Shown here: piece by piece, positions 16,928 through 26,107 of the stretch | Position numbering within the stretch: position 1 is the stretch's first letter | Layout: each line of letters begins with the position of its first letter | NCBI GenBank assembly: GCA_015099395.1 | Contig: AP024096.1 | Span: forward strand, 3,472,001-3,536,000 | Length of the DNA stretch: 64,000 nucleotides | Direction: 5' to 3' | Source of the DNA: Ktedonobacteria bacterium brp13 | GTDB taxonomy: Bacteria > Chloroflexota > Ktedonobacteria > Ktedonobacterales > Ktedonobacteraceae | Translations under genes and position numbers: made by a program | The notes under the pieces: model-generated | What the model saw: the letters and a program-made list of their open reading frames with translations, nothing else | Told to the model about the DNA's origin: nothing | The model's database searches: none

Positions 16928-18546
16928 TCCAGGGACGAGATGAGACTGCGACTGATATAAATATGCCGGTCGGAGAAAAAGACGTGCAGCAGCTCCTTAC
17001 ACAACTCTCCGCAAACGACGTAGAGCAATTCTATGCCGCCTTCCAGCTTACGATGAAGCGCCAACAGATGGAGCAACTCACCCACGAGATCGAACAGGCG
17101 CGCCAACGCGTCGTCGACAACGAAGCGAAGATGCTCTCCGTCACGCTCCCTTTAATTGCCCTCGCCAGTCTGGTAGAGCTGCAAGCAAGCGGCGTAGAAG
17201 ATATCGACCTGCTAGATCGTATGCTCGAACGCGGCGAAGAGTGGCTCGATCAGACCATGCAGAACCTCCAGCGTTGCAAACAACTCAACATGCTTGACGA
17301 AGGTATCACGCTCTGGTGCGAACACGCCCTTGAGGGTGCATATGATTGGATTGCATCGATGGCCGAACAGGAAGGCCTGGAGGACTCACTCGACCAGCCA
17401 GACGACGAACCAGCTTCGGTAACAATCCCATCAGAAAGCAACACCACTACAGAAGATCAACTGCTACGTAAACTGATGAGCGATGACGATGAAGAACAAG
17501 TCGCCAGCACCACCACAGAACAAACACCACCACAATCCGAACAAAGTGAGCAGCCAGAGCAAGAAGAGGCCATAGAAATACCTGAAGCGGCTATCGCATC
17601 TGAAGAAACGGAGATAACAGAACCCGAAACATCTGAAGAATCTCTCGAAGCGGAAGCCGCTGAGATACTGGAACCCGAAGCACTTGAGGAGGCTATCGCA
17701 TCTGAAGAAACGGAGATACCTGAACCTGAAGCGTTGATCCCAGAAGAAGAGGTGCTGCAGACAGAAGAGGCAAATGAGCAAGAATATGATTTCGCTATCC
17801 AGCAGGCACCTGTGCAAGAAACATTACCAGACGAGCCTGCCGCAGAAGCACTCCCAGCGCTAGTGGCAACGACCGACGAAACTGCTGAGGTTTCTACGGA
17901 AGAGCCTGAATCGCCTCAGCAGACAGATGAGCAGGCACAAGCTGAAGCAGAACAAGAGCCTCAAGAGATTCAAGAGCCTCAAGAGATTCAAGAGCCTCAC
18001 AACACCATTGCCGAGCAACCTATAGCGATATCAGAGGAAGAGATCAGGGAGCCTGAGGTTACTGAAGAACCTACGAATACGGAAGAGCCTGAGGTTACTG
18101 AAGAGCCTGCAAACACGGAAGAGCCTGAGGCGGCTGAAGAGCCTACGAATATGGAAGAGACGCCAAACATTGAAGAGCCTGAAACTGCGGAGGAGCCGAT
18201 GAACGTTGTAGAACCTGCGGTCACTGTCACTGTCACTGCGGCTAATAGTGAGGCGACTGCTGAAGAATGGCCGTATATCTATCCTGAGGTTCTTGTGGTT
18301 GAGGATGAGCCCCGCTTACACGCTGAGGCAGAACAGCCTGTTATCAGCAATCAGCCAGCTACAGTAGAGACGGAGACGCCCCCGCATCGCTCGGATTCGA
18401 CACAGAGCCAGCAGACAACGCAACCGAGCGCAGCCGGTAGCTGTCAACCCCAACCTATTCAGCCCGGTCACGCGCAGGAGGCTCCTGACAACAAGAAGCC
18501 ACGTAGTCGCTGGCAACACTCACTGGCGAAGCTGTTGGGGCGGTAG
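16924..18546 (+). CDS. Uncharacterised long acidic Glu/Pro repeat protein
   Basis: 540 residues, no family recognised. The first 160 residues look folded and helical (DVQQLLTQLSANDVEQFYAA, a coiled-coil-like stretch about 45-75, then LLDRMLERGEEWLDQ and ITLWCEHALEGAYDWI). Residues about 165-450 are an extremely acidic, disordered Glu/Pro/Thr tail with near-repeats of EEPTNTEEPEVTEEP and PQEIQE. The end is basic (about 515-540, KKPRSRWQHSLAKLLGR), a possible amphipathic membrane- or nucleic-acid-binding helix. The start ATG 16924 has GGAGGGA just upstream and overlaps the previous stop. The gene runs 27 nt into the 3' end of the convergent LapA-like gene. Function unknown; a scaffold role is a guess. 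Confidence 0.78.
   Translation: MIQGRDETATDINMPVGEKDVQQLLTQLSANDVEQFYAAFQLTMKRQQMEQLTHEIEQARQRVVDNEAKMLSVTLPLIALASLVELQASGVEDIDLLDRMLERGEEWLDQTMQNLQRCKQLNMLDEGITLWCEHALEGAYDWIASMAEQEGLEDSLDQPDDEPASVTIPSESNTTTEDQLLRKLMSDDDEEQVASTTTEQTPPQSEQSEQPEQEEAIEIPEAAIASEETEITEPETSEESLEAEAAEILEPEALEEAIASEETEIPEPEALIPEEEVLQTEEANEQEYDFAIQQAPVQETLPDEPAAEALPALVATTDETAEVSTEEPESPQQTDEQAQAEAEQEPQEIQEPQEIQEPHNTIAEQPIAISEEEIREPEVTEEPTNTEEPEVTEEPANTEEPEAAEEPTNMEETPNIEEPETAEEPMNVVEPAVTVTVTAANSEATAEEWPYIYPEVLVVEDEPRLHAEAEQPVISNQPATVETETPPHRSDSTQSQQTTQPSAAGSCQPQPIQPGHAQEAPDNKKPRSRWQHSLAKLLGR
17955..18200 (+). repeat. Short in-frame repeats in the acidic protein gene
   Basis: An 18-nt unit (coding PQEIQE) occurs twice near 17955-17998, and a degenerate 36-nt unit (coding EEPxxTEEPxx) is repeated about four times at 18049-18200. 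Confidence 0.75.
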
Positions 18547-18954
18547 ATCCTGATGGCGCGAAACTCCTGCTCCCGGCTGTGGGGCTCCAGGCATCGGCAT
18601 GAGAGGACCGCTCGGTCGCAACGCAGGGCGTGGAATCGTTGGATTTGACTGCATCGGTATAGATGGTACGTCCGATCCCTTGGCGTCTGAAGCATCCTGT
18701 TGCTTCTCCAGATCCGCGATGCGCACACGCAGACGCTTCAACTCACGGCGATCGCTCGCAGCCTCTGCTACCGAGATGAGATACAATAATAAAGCACCCA
18801 GGAAAAACGCCATCAAAAGCCAGATACCGATCGGGAGATCCGGCGATTGCCATGAGAGTGCAGACAGATGAACTTGCGTGGTAACATTAAAGATTGTAAG
18901 TGTAGCCAGACCACCACACACCAGCAAGAACAAGATAATAATGAGGTAGACCAC
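18520..18954 (-). CDS. LapA-like small membrane protein (DUF1049 type)
   Basis: 144 residues with two N-terminal membrane segments (about 2-24 and 43-63), then an amphipathic helix with coiled-coil features (SDRRELKRLRVRIADLEKQQ), and a Pro/Ser-rich tail. This is the LapA/DUF1049 layout; in enterobacteria LapA (with LapB) takes part in envelope biogenesis control. The start is GTG 18954 with a near-perfect AAGGAGG 5-6 nt upstream. It converges with and overlaps the acidic protein gene by 27 nt. A small hairpin (GAGAAGA/TCTTCTC, 18985-19003) lies in its leader. Confidence 0.72.
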   Translation of the reverse strand: MVYLIIILFLLVCGGLATLTIFNVTTQVHLSALSWQSPDLPIGIWLLMAFFLGALLLYLISVAEAASDRRELKRLRVRIADLEKQQDASDAKGSDVPSIPMQSNPTIPRPALRPSGPLMPMPGAPQPGAGVSRHQDLPPQQLRQ

Positions 18955-19171
18955 AACAACCTCCTTGCAAATATTTTGTATAGAGAGAAGACCCTATCTT
19001 CTCCCTATCTTACACGAATTGACAGATATCGTCGTCGGGGAAGACCTTGTCTCCTTCCACATACGCTGCTTCTATTATATACAAGGTGGCGGTAAAAACC
19101 TACCTTTTATGCATAAGTGAGACAAATTGACGGGATATCCATTCCATAATGCCCTTTTTTGCGTCGCACCG

Positions 19172-19200
19172 TTTACAGAACAAAGAAATAATTTTATACT
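19172..19200 (+). promoter_or_regulatory. Promoter of mutS
   Basis: TTTACA (19172-19177), 17-nt spacer, TATACT (19195-19200). The start point would be near 19207, so the mutS leader is very short (about 11-23 nt depending on the start codon). Confidence 0.75.
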
Positions 19201-19217
19201 TGGGTGAAGTTTGAGAT

Positions 19218-22013
19218 GTGAGGTGTTATGTGCTATTTGAAGATTTAGACAAGCAGCCTGCTGCGCATAGTCCAGTGCGCGCACAATATCTAAATATTAA
19301 ACACCAGAACCCTGATGCGATCCTTTTCTTTCGCATGGGTGATTTCTATGAGATGTTCGATGAAGATGCAGAGATCGTGGCCCGCGAGCTAGAGATCGCT
19401 CTGACACGCCGGGACTTTGGTCGTGGTCAGAAGTCTCCAATGGCCGGTATCCCCCACCATGCCGCCGATGGTTATATCGCTCGCCTGGTTGGCAAGGGCT
19501 ATCGTGTCGCGATCGCAGAACAGACAAGCGATCCAGCGCAGTCCAAAGGTCTGGTCGACCGCGAGGTGATCCGTATTGTGACGCCGGGCACGATCATCGA
19601 TCCAGCGATGCTAGCAGCCAAACGCAATAACTTTCTGGCCAGCGTCGTTATTGGTCGGGACGCAGTCGGCATTGCCTACATTGATATTACAACCGGCGAG
19701 TTCGCCGTAACCCAGCTTTCATCGACTGAACCCGATCTGGCCGCACAGCAAGAGATCGCCCGCGTCGGTCCAGCAGAGGTCCTGGTCGAGGCACATTTTA
19801 GTAAGCTCGGGAACCGTAAACGGCGCTGGCTGGCGACTGTCATGAATGAGAAGCAGGTCACGAAGCTTGGCAGTAACGGGAATCCTAACGCCGCAGTCCC
19901 TGATATCGATGAGGACGAGGATGAGGACGATATCGCACCACTCGCCAAACAACTCGAAGGGATCGCAGGCCACGTAACCCCCTACGATTCGCGCTACTTT
20001 AGCGAGGACGACGCCCGTCATCGACTGCTGAAACAATTTAACGTTGCCTCGTTGGAAGGCTTTGGCTGTGCACAACTGCCGCTCGCGATCCGGGCCGCCG
20101 GTGCCGTCCTGGCCTATGTACAGGAGACACAGAAGGGTCTGCTGCAACAACTCAACGGACTGGAGACCTACTTCACCAACTCGTTTATGACCCTTGACCA
20201 CTATACACGGCGCAATCTAGAGCTGTTCGAGACCGGTCGTGGGGGCTCGGTGAAAGGCTCGCTGCTATGGGTGCTGGATCACACACGTTCGCCGATGGGT
20301 GGACGCCTGCTACGACGCTGGATCGGTCAGCCGCTCCTCGATATCATTATCCTGCAACAACGCCAGCAAGCAATTAGCGAATTACTCAACGATACCCTGT
20401 TACAGGCACGGCTCGCGGAAGGACTCAAGAAAGCCGGCGACCTGGAACGGCTCATCAATCGAGTCCGGCAAAAAATCGCCTCGCCACGCGATCTCGTTGC
20501 CCTGGCCAACGGTCTACGAGCAGCCATCGAGGTACGCACATCGCTCTCAGAAGAGGAAGCCACTAGCAAGCCGACGCTCACCCGGAGTCTGCAACGGCTC
20601 ACCAATAACGATGATATCATTGAGCTCATCGAACACGCGATCGTTGAAGAACCTCCGATGAGTATCAGCGACGGTGGCATTATTCGACCGGGCTTCAGTG
20701 CCGAGCTCGATAAGCTACGCGATGCCTCGCAGAACGGTCGCCAATGGATCTCGGATCTGGAGCAGCGTGAACGCAAGCGGACAGGCATCAACACGCTCAA
20801 AGTCGGCTTCAATCGTGCCACAGGCTACTTTATCGAGGTCTCGGCAGCCAATATCAGTCGTGTTCCGCAAGAATATATCCGACGCCAGACACTCACAAAT
20901 ACCGAGCGCTATATCACACCAGATCTGAAAGAGTATGAGACCCTGATCCTCAACTCGCAGGATCGCGTCAACAAGATGGAGAGCGAGTTCTTTGTACAGT
21001 TGCGCTCAGATATCGCCGAACACGCCTCGGAGCGCATTCTCAATACCGCGCATGCCCTGGCAGAACTCGACGTCTATCAGAGTCTCGCCTTTGTGGCCGC
21101 ACGCCAGAACTACTGCTGTCCAGCGCTGGATGAGAGTGACCGCATCCACATCGTTGCCGGTCGCCATCCTGTCGTCGAGGCCGCACAGACCGAGATCCCC
21201 TTTGTACCCAACGACGTCGAACTCTCCAATCAAGACGCACAGATCGGTATCATCACTGGACCCAACATGGCCGGTAAATCAACCTATCTGCGCCAGGTCG
21301 CACTGATTACCCTGTTAGCACAGATCGGTAGCTACGTGCCAGCAGAGACAGCGACCATCGGTATCGTCGACCGCATCTTCACCCGTATTGGTGCGCAGGA
21401 CGATCTAGCAACCGGGCAAAGCACATTTATGGTCGAAATGGTCGAGACCGCGAATATTCTGCATCATGCCACGCCCCGCAGCCTGATCATCCTTGACGAG
21501 ATCGGACGTGGGACCAGCACCTATGATGGCCTCGCAATCGCCCGCGCCATCGTCGAGTACCTGCATAACAGCAAAAGAAGCGGCGCACGTACACTCTTCG
21601 CCACCCATTACCACGAACTCGTCGAGGTCGCCAGACTCCTACCACGTATTCGCTGCCTCAACGTAGCCGTCACTGAAGAGAACGGCGAGGTCGTCTTCCT
21701 ACGCAAGATCGTCCCAGGTGGTGCCGACAAGAGTTATGGCATCCACGTCGCACAACTGGCCGGCATTCCCAGACCAGTAATCCATCGCGCCGAAGAGATC
21801 CTGCAAGAACTGGAGCGGCAAGGAGACGCCAAAGCACGACGCAAAACCATGCACGACATCACAATGCCCGTCGCCTGGCAGATGACCCTCTTCCAATCCG
21901 AAGAGCATCCCCTCATAGAGGAGATCAAAAAACTCGCCATCGACGAACTCACACCGATCGAAGCCATCAGCAAGCTCTACGAACTTCAGCAAAAAGCACA
22001 GAAGGATTCGTAA
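19218..22013 (+). CDS. mutS: DNA mismatch repair protein MutS
   Basis: About 931 residues, a full MutS (MutS1 type), which binds mismatches and small loops and starts repair with MutL. The mismatch-recognition motif is GDFYEMF with Phe43 and Glu45, followed by connector, lever and clamp domains. The ATPase domain has Walker A GPNMAGKSTYL from residue 681, the DEIGRGTSTYDGLAIA Walker B/signature block, and ATHYHEL. An acidic Asp/Glu insertion (DIDEDEDEDDIA) near residues 232-243 is unusual. The start is either GTG 19218 or GTG 19230; the second has AGGTG just upstream. No mutL is adjacent. A hairpin follows at 22049-22100. Confidence 0.96.
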   Translation: MRCYVLFEDLDKQPAAHSPVRAQYLNIKHQNPDAILFFRMGDFYEMFDEDAEIVARELEIALTRRDFGRGQKSPMAGIPHHAADGYIARLVGKGYRVAIAEQTSDPAQSKGLVDREVIRIVTPGTIIDPAMLAAKRNNFLASVVIGRDAVGIAYIDITTGEFAVTQLSSTEPDLAAQQEIARVGPAEVLVEAHFSKLGNRKRRWLATVMNEKQVTKLGSNGNPNAAVPDIDEDEDEDDIAPLAKQLEGIAGHVTPYDSRYFSEDDARHRLLKQFNVASLEGFGCAQLPLAIRAAGAVLAYVQETQKGLLQQLNGLETYFTNSFMTLDHYTRRNLELFETGRGGSVKGSLLWVLDHTRSPMGGRLLRRWIGQPLLDIIILQQRQQAISELLNDTLLQARLAEGLKKAGDLERLINRVRQKIASPRDLVALANGLRAAIEVRTSLSEEEATSKPTLTRSLQRLTNNDDIIELIEHAIVEEPPMSISDGGIIRPGFSAELDKLRDASQNGRQWISDLEQRERKRTGINTLKVGFNRATGYFIEVSAANISRVPQEYIRRQTLTNTERYITPDLKEYETLILNSQDRVNKMESEFFVQLRSDIAEHASERILNTAHALAELDVYQSLAFVAARQNYCCPALDESDRIHIVAGRHPVVEAAQTEIPFVPNDVELSNQDAQIGIITGPNMAGKSTYLRQVALITLLAQIGSYVPAETATIGIVDRIFTRIGAQDDLATGQSTFMVEMVETANILHHATPRSLIILDEIGRGTSTYDGLAIARAIVEYLHNSKRSGARTLFATHYHELVEVARLLPRIRCLNVAVTEENGEVVFLRKIVPGGADKSYGIHVAQLAGIPRPVIHRAEEILQELERQGDAKARRKTMHDITMPVAWQMTLFQSEEHPLIEEIKKLAIDELTPIEAISKLYELQQKAQKDS

Positions 22014-22048
22014 CAACGCAAGAGCCAGACTCTTGTAGATCAATCCAA

Positions 22049-22100
22049 GGCCCATTAAGGGTGGGATGTCACGATAACGGCATCTCTCCCTTAATGGGCC
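22049..22100 (+). terminator. Hairpin after mutS
   Basis: GGCCCATTAAGGG (22049-22061) and CCCTTAATGGGCC (22088-22100) form a perfect 13-bp stem with inner pairing, but no T-run follows. Probable mRNA 3' end or terminator. Confidence 0.6.
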
Positions 22101-22177
22101 CTTGCCTGAACCTGAAATCAGAACGCCCAATCACACAGGCAAAGCACATTCTCTAGACTGTACTCGTTCGTGCTATG

Positions 22178-22186
22178 TGGTATCAT
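22178..22186 (+). promoter_or_regulatory. Upstream promoter candidate of tkt
   Basis: TGG plus TATCAT, an extended -10, about 230 nt upstream of the tkt start. No good -35. Confidence 0.35.
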
Positions 22187-22262
22187 CTTAAAAAGAGGGT
22201 GTATTCTGAACAAAGAAATACTGCTGATAGCAAGCAGGAGCTTATGTGGTGCCATAGTGTTT

Positions 22263-22322
22263 ATCACATCTCATTGTGATCACAGATCGCTGGCAGTGTG
22301 ATCATTTTGAGAGTTTTGTCCC
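22263..22322 (+). promoter_or_regulatory. Palindromic operator-like cluster upstream of tkt
   Basis: The palindrome TGTGATCACA is at 22275-22284. TGTGATCA recurs at 22297-22304, 22 nt (about two helical turns) later, and forms with the first an 8-bp inverted repeat with a 12-nt gap. ATCACA occurs at 22263-22268. At 22308-22322 lies TGAGAGTTTTGTCCC, which matches 13 of 15 bases with a sequence upstream of zwf (25881-25895). The half site resembles CRP-type TGTGA; the factor is not known. Confidence 0.5.
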
Positions 22323-22351
22323 TGCGATTTACCCACATGCTCGCGGAAATG

Positions 22352-22360
22352 TGGTATTAT
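22352..22360 (+). promoter_or_regulatory. Proximal promoter of tkt
   Basis: TGG plus TATTAT, an extended -10, 55 nt before the tkt start codon, with no good -35. It lies downstream of the palindrome cluster. Confidence 0.55.
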
Positions 22361-22414
22361 ATCGGTGGTTAGTGTATTGTGTACAATAACAACAACTTAA
22401 ATTCTGGAGGATTA

Positions 22415-24436
22415 ATGACTACGCAACAGCAGACATCCTTAGATCCCAAAGCCTTAGAACAACTCTCCATCAATACCATTCGAGCACTAGCCATGGATGG
22501 CGTACAGAAAGCAAATTCTGGGCACCCGGGCACACCAATGGCCCTCGCACCCATCACATATTTACTTTACACGCGCCACATGCGCCATAACCCGAAGAAT
22601 CCAAACTGGTTGAACCGTGACCGCTTCATCCTGTCTTGCGGTCATGCATCCATGCTGCTCTACAGCATGCTCTACCTGACCGGTTATGATCTGCCCCTCG
22701 ACCAACTGAAACAGTTCCGCCAATGGGGTAGCCTTACACCTGGACATCCAGAGTACAGGCACACAGCCGGTGTCGAGACCACCACAGGCCCGCTGGGTCA
22801 GGGGGTAGGTAACGGCGTTGGTATGGCAATCGCACAGCGCTTCCAGGCCAGCCGATTCAACACGCCCGAGCATAAAGTACTCGATCATTATATCTATGCC
22901 ATCGCCAGTGATGGTGACCTGGAAGAGGGCGTCTCCGCAGAGGCTGCCTCGCTGGCCGGAACACTCAAGTTGGGCAAACTGGTTTACTTCTACGATGACA
23001 ACAATATCACCATCGAAGGCCGCGCTCGCATCGCCCTCACTGAGGATGTTGGCAAACGTTTCGAGGCCTACGGCTGGCATGTACAGCACGTCGCTGATGT
23101 CAACGATCTGGAGACCCTGAACAGCGCGATCAATACCGCCAAGGCTGAGACCGAGCGGCCCTCACTGATCGTCGTCAAGTCCAAGATCGCCTTCGGTAGC
23201 CCTAACAAGGTCGATACCCATGGTGCCCACGGTGCCCCACTCGGCGCAGACGAAGTGATCGCCACCAAGCGCAACCTGGGTTATCCGTCCATCGAGCCTT
23301 TCTTCGTACCTGAAGAGGCCCTGAACTACTACCGCCTGAGCGTTGAGCGTGGCGCGCAAGCAGAGCAGGAATGGCAGAAGACCTATGATGCCTTCAGCGC
23401 CGCCAATCCCGCACTGGCCAAACAGTGGCAGAGTGAGCTGAAAGGCGAACTGCCCGCAGGCTGGGATAGCGATCTGCCCGTCTGGCAGACCGGTGAAGCT
23501 GTCGCTACCCGCGTCGCCGGTGGTAAAGCCTTGAACGCCATCGCCGCCAAACTGCCGAACTTCATCGGTGGTTCCGCAGATCTGGCACCTTCCAACAATA
23601 CAAATATGAAGGATCTGGGCAACTTTACAGCGACAGAGAATGGCCGTAACATGCACTTCGGTATCCGTGAGCATGCTATGGGCAGTATCCTCAACGGTAT
23701 GGCCCTGTACGGTGGCATCATTCCTTTCGGCGCGACCTTCCTGATCTTCTCGGATTACATGCGCCCACCAATTCGTCTGGCCTCTTTGATGGGCATCAAG
23801 ACGATCTACGTCTACACCCATGATAGCATCGGTGTTGGTGAAGATGGTCCGACCCACGAGCCTGTCGAGCAGATTTCAGCACTGCGCCTCATCCCTGGCC
23901 TGACCGTTCTGCGTCCGGGAGATGCCAACGAAACATCTGAGGCATGGCGTATCGCAATCACACACAAAAACCCTGTCGCTATTGCGCTGACTCGTCAGAA
24001 TCTACCAACCCTGGATCGAGAAAAGTTTGCAAGCGCGAGTAACGTCGCGAAAGGCGCATACGTGCTACAGGATAGTGACAAGACACCTGACATCATCCTG
24101 ATGGCCAGCGGCTCTGAAGTCTCACTCGCCGTCGATGCGGCACAGCAATTGCAACAGGAAGGCGTCGCTGTACGTGTAGTAAGTGTACCTAGCCAGGAAC
24201 TGTTCGAGGAACAGAGCGAAGAATACAAAGAGTCGGTCTTGCCGAAGAGCGTGCGTGCACGTGTCGCAATCGAGGCGGCCTCTCCCATGAGCTGGTATCG
24301 CTATGTTGGACTGGACGGCGCACTGGTAACACTGGACCACTTTGGCGCGTCAGCTCCTGCAAAGATTCTCTTCGAGAAATTTGGGTTCACTGTCGAGAAT
24401 GTTGTAGCAAAAGCAAAAGCATTGTTAAACAAGTAG
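22415..24436 (+). CDS. tkt: Transketolase
   Basis: A 673-residue transketolase, which transfers two-carbon units between sugar phosphates in the pentose phosphate pathway using thiamine diphosphate and Mg. Visible blocks are [32 protein letters not shown], the ThDP motif [17 protein letters not shown]...DDNNITIEG, and the pyrimidine-domain motif near [21 protein letters not shown], followed by [18 protein letters not shown] chose ATG 22415 because GGAGG lies directly upstream (22406-22410). It heads a run of pentose phosphate genes (tal, zwf, opcA, pgl, rpe). Two hairpins separate it from tal. Confidence 0.96.
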   Translation: MTTQQQTSLDPKALEQLSINTIRALAMDGVQKANSGHPGTPMALAPITYLLYTRHMRHNPKNPNWLNRDRFILSCGHASMLLYSMLYLTGYDLPLDQLKQFRQWGSLTPGHPEYRHTAGVETTTGPLGQGVGNGVGMAIAQRFQASRFNTPEHKVLDHYIYAIASDGDLEEGVSAEAASLAGTLKLGKLVYFYDDNNITIEGRARIALTEDVGKRFEAYGWHVQHVADVNDLETLNSAINTAKAETERPSLIVVKSKIAFGSPNKVDTHGAHGAPLGADEVIATKRNLGYPSIEPFFVPEEALNYYRLSVERGAQAEQEWQKTYDAFSAANPALAKQWQSELKGELPAGWDSDLPVWQTGEAVATRVAGGKALNAIAAKLPNFIGGSADLAPSNNTNMKDLGNFTATENGRNMHFGIREHAMGSILNGMALYGGIIPFGATFLIFSDYMRPPIRLASLMGIKTIYVYTHDSIGVGEDGPTHEPVEQISALRLIPGLTVLRPGDANETSEAWRIAITHKNPVAIALTRQNLPTLDREKFASASNVAKGAYVLQDSDKTPDIILMASGSEVSLAVDAAQQLQQEGVAVRVVSVPSQELFEEQSEEYKESVLPKSVRARVAIEAASPMSWYRYVGLDGALVTLDHFGASAPAKILFEKFGFTVENVVAKAKALLNK

Positions 24437-24493
24437 GAAAGCACTCGTTCCTACCTATAGAGATGGGGTGTCTTCAGTATTGAGGACATCCCC
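24433..24493 (+). terminator. Two tandem hairpins between tkt and tal
   Basis: GTAGGAA/TTCCTAC (24433-24439 and 24448-24454, perfect 7 bp, overlapping the tkt stop codon) and GGGGTGTCTTC/GAGGACATCCCC (24465-24475 and 24482-24493, one bulge). Neither has a T-run; they may process the tkt-tal transcript or partly terminate it. Confidence 0.5.
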
Positions 24494-24536
24494 ACCACGA
24501 AGAAACGAAGCTACGAAAAGAAAGGCAAGAATTGCA

Positions 24537-25679
24537 ATGGCCAATCCACTCAAAGAAATACAGACTCAGGGACAAAGCGTTTGGTATGATAATATCGATC
24601 GTTCGCAGCTTGCATCCGGTGAGTTCAAACGCATGCTGGAAGAGGACGGCATTCTTGGCGTCACAGCGAATCCAACCATTTTTGAGAAATCGATCAGCGC
24701 CGGTCATGCCTACGATGATCAGATGACTCAGCTCATCAAAGAAGGCAAGAGCACGAACGAGATCTACGAAGCACTTGTCATCACAGACATTCGCACCGTT
24801 GCCGACCTGCTGCGCCCTATCTATGATAGCACCACCCGCAAAGACGGCTACGTCAGCCTGGAGGTCTCGCCCGACCTCGCCAATGACACAGCAGCCACCA
24901 TCGCTGAGGCCAAACGCTTCTGGCAGCTGGTCGATCGCCCGAACCTGATGATCAAGATTCCAGCGACCCCTGCAGGTATCCCGGCCATCTTCGAAGTGTT
25001 GCGTAGCGGCATCAATGTCAACGTTACATTGATCTTCTCGCTCAATGCTTACCGTGACGTCACCGACGCCTACATCCGTGCCCTGGAAGATCGCCATGGC
25101 CGTGGTGAAGATGTCAGCAACATTGCTTCAGTCGCCAGCTTCTTTGTGAGCCGTGTCGACACACTGGTCGATCCCCTCATTGAGAAGAAGATCAGTGCCA
25201 CCAGTAATGAGGCCGAGAAAGAGCAGTTGAAGAACCTGGAAGGCAAAGCCGCGATCTCTAATGCTCGCATCGTGTATCAGGACTTCAAACGCATCTTCAA
25301 CAGCCCACGCTTCGAGACCCTGAAAAAGGCCGGCGCACATGTACAGCGTCCGCTCTGGGCCAGCACCAGCACCAAGAATCCCGCCTTCCGCGATACCCTG
25401 TACGCAGAAGAACTGATCGGACCAGACACCGTTGACACGATGCCACTGGAGACCGTTCAGAAGTTCGCTGACCATGGGAAGGTCCGCACTACCATTGAGG
25501 ACGACATTCCCGGTGCACAGGCCACTCTCGACGCTCTCGAAAAGATTGGCATCCACTACGACCAGGTTACTCAGCAGTTGCTGGACGAAGGCGTAGAAAA
25601 GTTTAGCACCTCGTTCCATCAGCTCTTTGCAGGCATCGACAAGAAGAAAGGTGCCATTCAGGAGCAGGTAACACACTAA
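24537..25679 (+). CDS. tal: Transaldolase
   Basis: A 380-residue transaldolase that moves a dihydroxyacetone unit between sugar phosphates in the non-oxidative pentose phosphate pathway. The Schiff-base lysine is Lys140 in NLMIKIPAT. Other marks are GVTANPTIFEKSI near the N-terminus, SLEVSPDLAND, and WASTSTKNPAF. The length fits the longer actinobacterial/cyanobacterial type rather than the short 220-residue form. The start ATG 24537 has AAAGGCAAG upstream; the in-frame upstream extension reads across the hairpin and is unlikely. A dispersed palindromic repeat overlaps its stop codon, and a strong terminator follows. Confidence 0.95.
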   Translation: MANPLKEIQTQGQSVWYDNIDRSQLASGEFKRMLEEDGILGVTANPTIFEKSISAGHAYDDQMTQLIKEGKSTNEIYEALVITDIRTVADLLRPIYDSTTRKDGYVSLEVSPDLANDTAATIAEAKRFWQLVDRPNLMIKIPATPAGIPAIFEVLRSGINVNVTLIFSLNAYRDVTDAYIRALEDRHGRGEDVSNIASVASFFVSRVDTLVDPLIEKKISATSNEAEKEQLKNLEGKAAISNARIVYQDFKRIFNSPRFETLKKAGAHVQRPLWASTSTKNPAFRDTLYAEELIGPDTVDTMPLETVQKFADHGKVRTTIEDDIPGAQATLDALEKIGIHYDQVTQQLLDEGVEKFSTSFHQLFAGIDKKKGAIQEQVTH

Positions 25680-25718
25680 GATCTTATTCCGAACACCAAC
25701 GCGACTGGCGTCGCTAGT
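25676..25718 (-). repeat. Dispersed palindromic repeat, copy A
   Basis: On the reverse strand it carries the 22-bp core ending GACGCCAGTCGCGTTG (25697-25718) and continues with TTCGGAATAAGATCTTAG, matching copy B at 42878-42943. It covers the tal stop codon. Confidence 0.8.
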
Positions 25719-25726
25719 GAGGGAGG

Positions 25727-25786
25727 TATCCATCCTGGTCAGTTTTTACAAACGTATAGCCGCCACCAGGATGGATATATTTTTTC
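25727..25786 (+). terminator. Intrinsic terminator after tal
   Basis: TATCCATCCTGGT (25727-25739) and ACCAGGATGGATA (25765-25777), a perfect 13-bp stem, followed by a T6 run at 25780-25785. Confidence 0.85.
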
Positions 25787-25880
25787 TCTAGGACCTATGG
25801 CTACTGAGAGAAAACAGTAGTATCATCATAGTGTCATTTGTATACACTGAGAGGGTCACAGGGACGAATAGCGATTCGCA

Positions 25881-25919
25881 TGAGAAATTTGTCCCCGCAC
25901 TTACAAAAAGTGATATACT
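25881..25919 (+). promoter_or_regulatory. Distal promoter and shared motif upstream of zwf
   Basis: TGAGAAATTTGTCCC (25881-25895) resembles the tkt upstream motif at 22308-22322 (13 of 15). An extended -10, TGA plus TATACT, follows at 25911-25919. Confidence 0.45.
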
Positions 25920-25981
25920 GATCGACGGTGGATAGAGTAACGATACAAAAGAGAGTACTCCACCGAGAGCACATAGCACTA

Positions 25982-26011
25982 TTGCTACATCGGTCGTAGA
26001 ATTAGTATAAT
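25982..26011 (+). promoter_or_regulatory. Proximal promoter of zwf
   Basis: TTGCTA (25982-25987), 18-nt spacer, TATAAT (26006-26011). Predicted start near 26018, about 90 nt before the zwf ATG. Confidence 0.65.
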
Positions 26012-26027
26012 TACTACGCAATGAGTA

Positions 26028-26043
26028 CACTGTAGCTACAGTG
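26028..26043. promoter_or_regulatory. Operator-like perfect palindrome in the zwf leader
   Basis: CACTGTAGCTACAGTG is a perfect 16-bp palindrome, flanked outside a 2-nt gap by GAG on the left and CTC on the right. It lies 16 nt downstream of the -10, a place where a repressor would block transcription. The binding protein is unknown. Confidence 0.5.
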
Positions 26044-26107
26044 CTCAGCATATAACGATTGTTCGCAACTTTTGTTCGCAAATAAAAAGTTCATTAGGAG
26101 ATTACAC

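Noticed and set aside
22275..22284. Firm call of a CRP site at TGTGATCACA
   Set aside because: The spacing does not fit the standard 22-bp CRP box, and no crp-like regulator is in view. Kept only as an operator-like palindrome.
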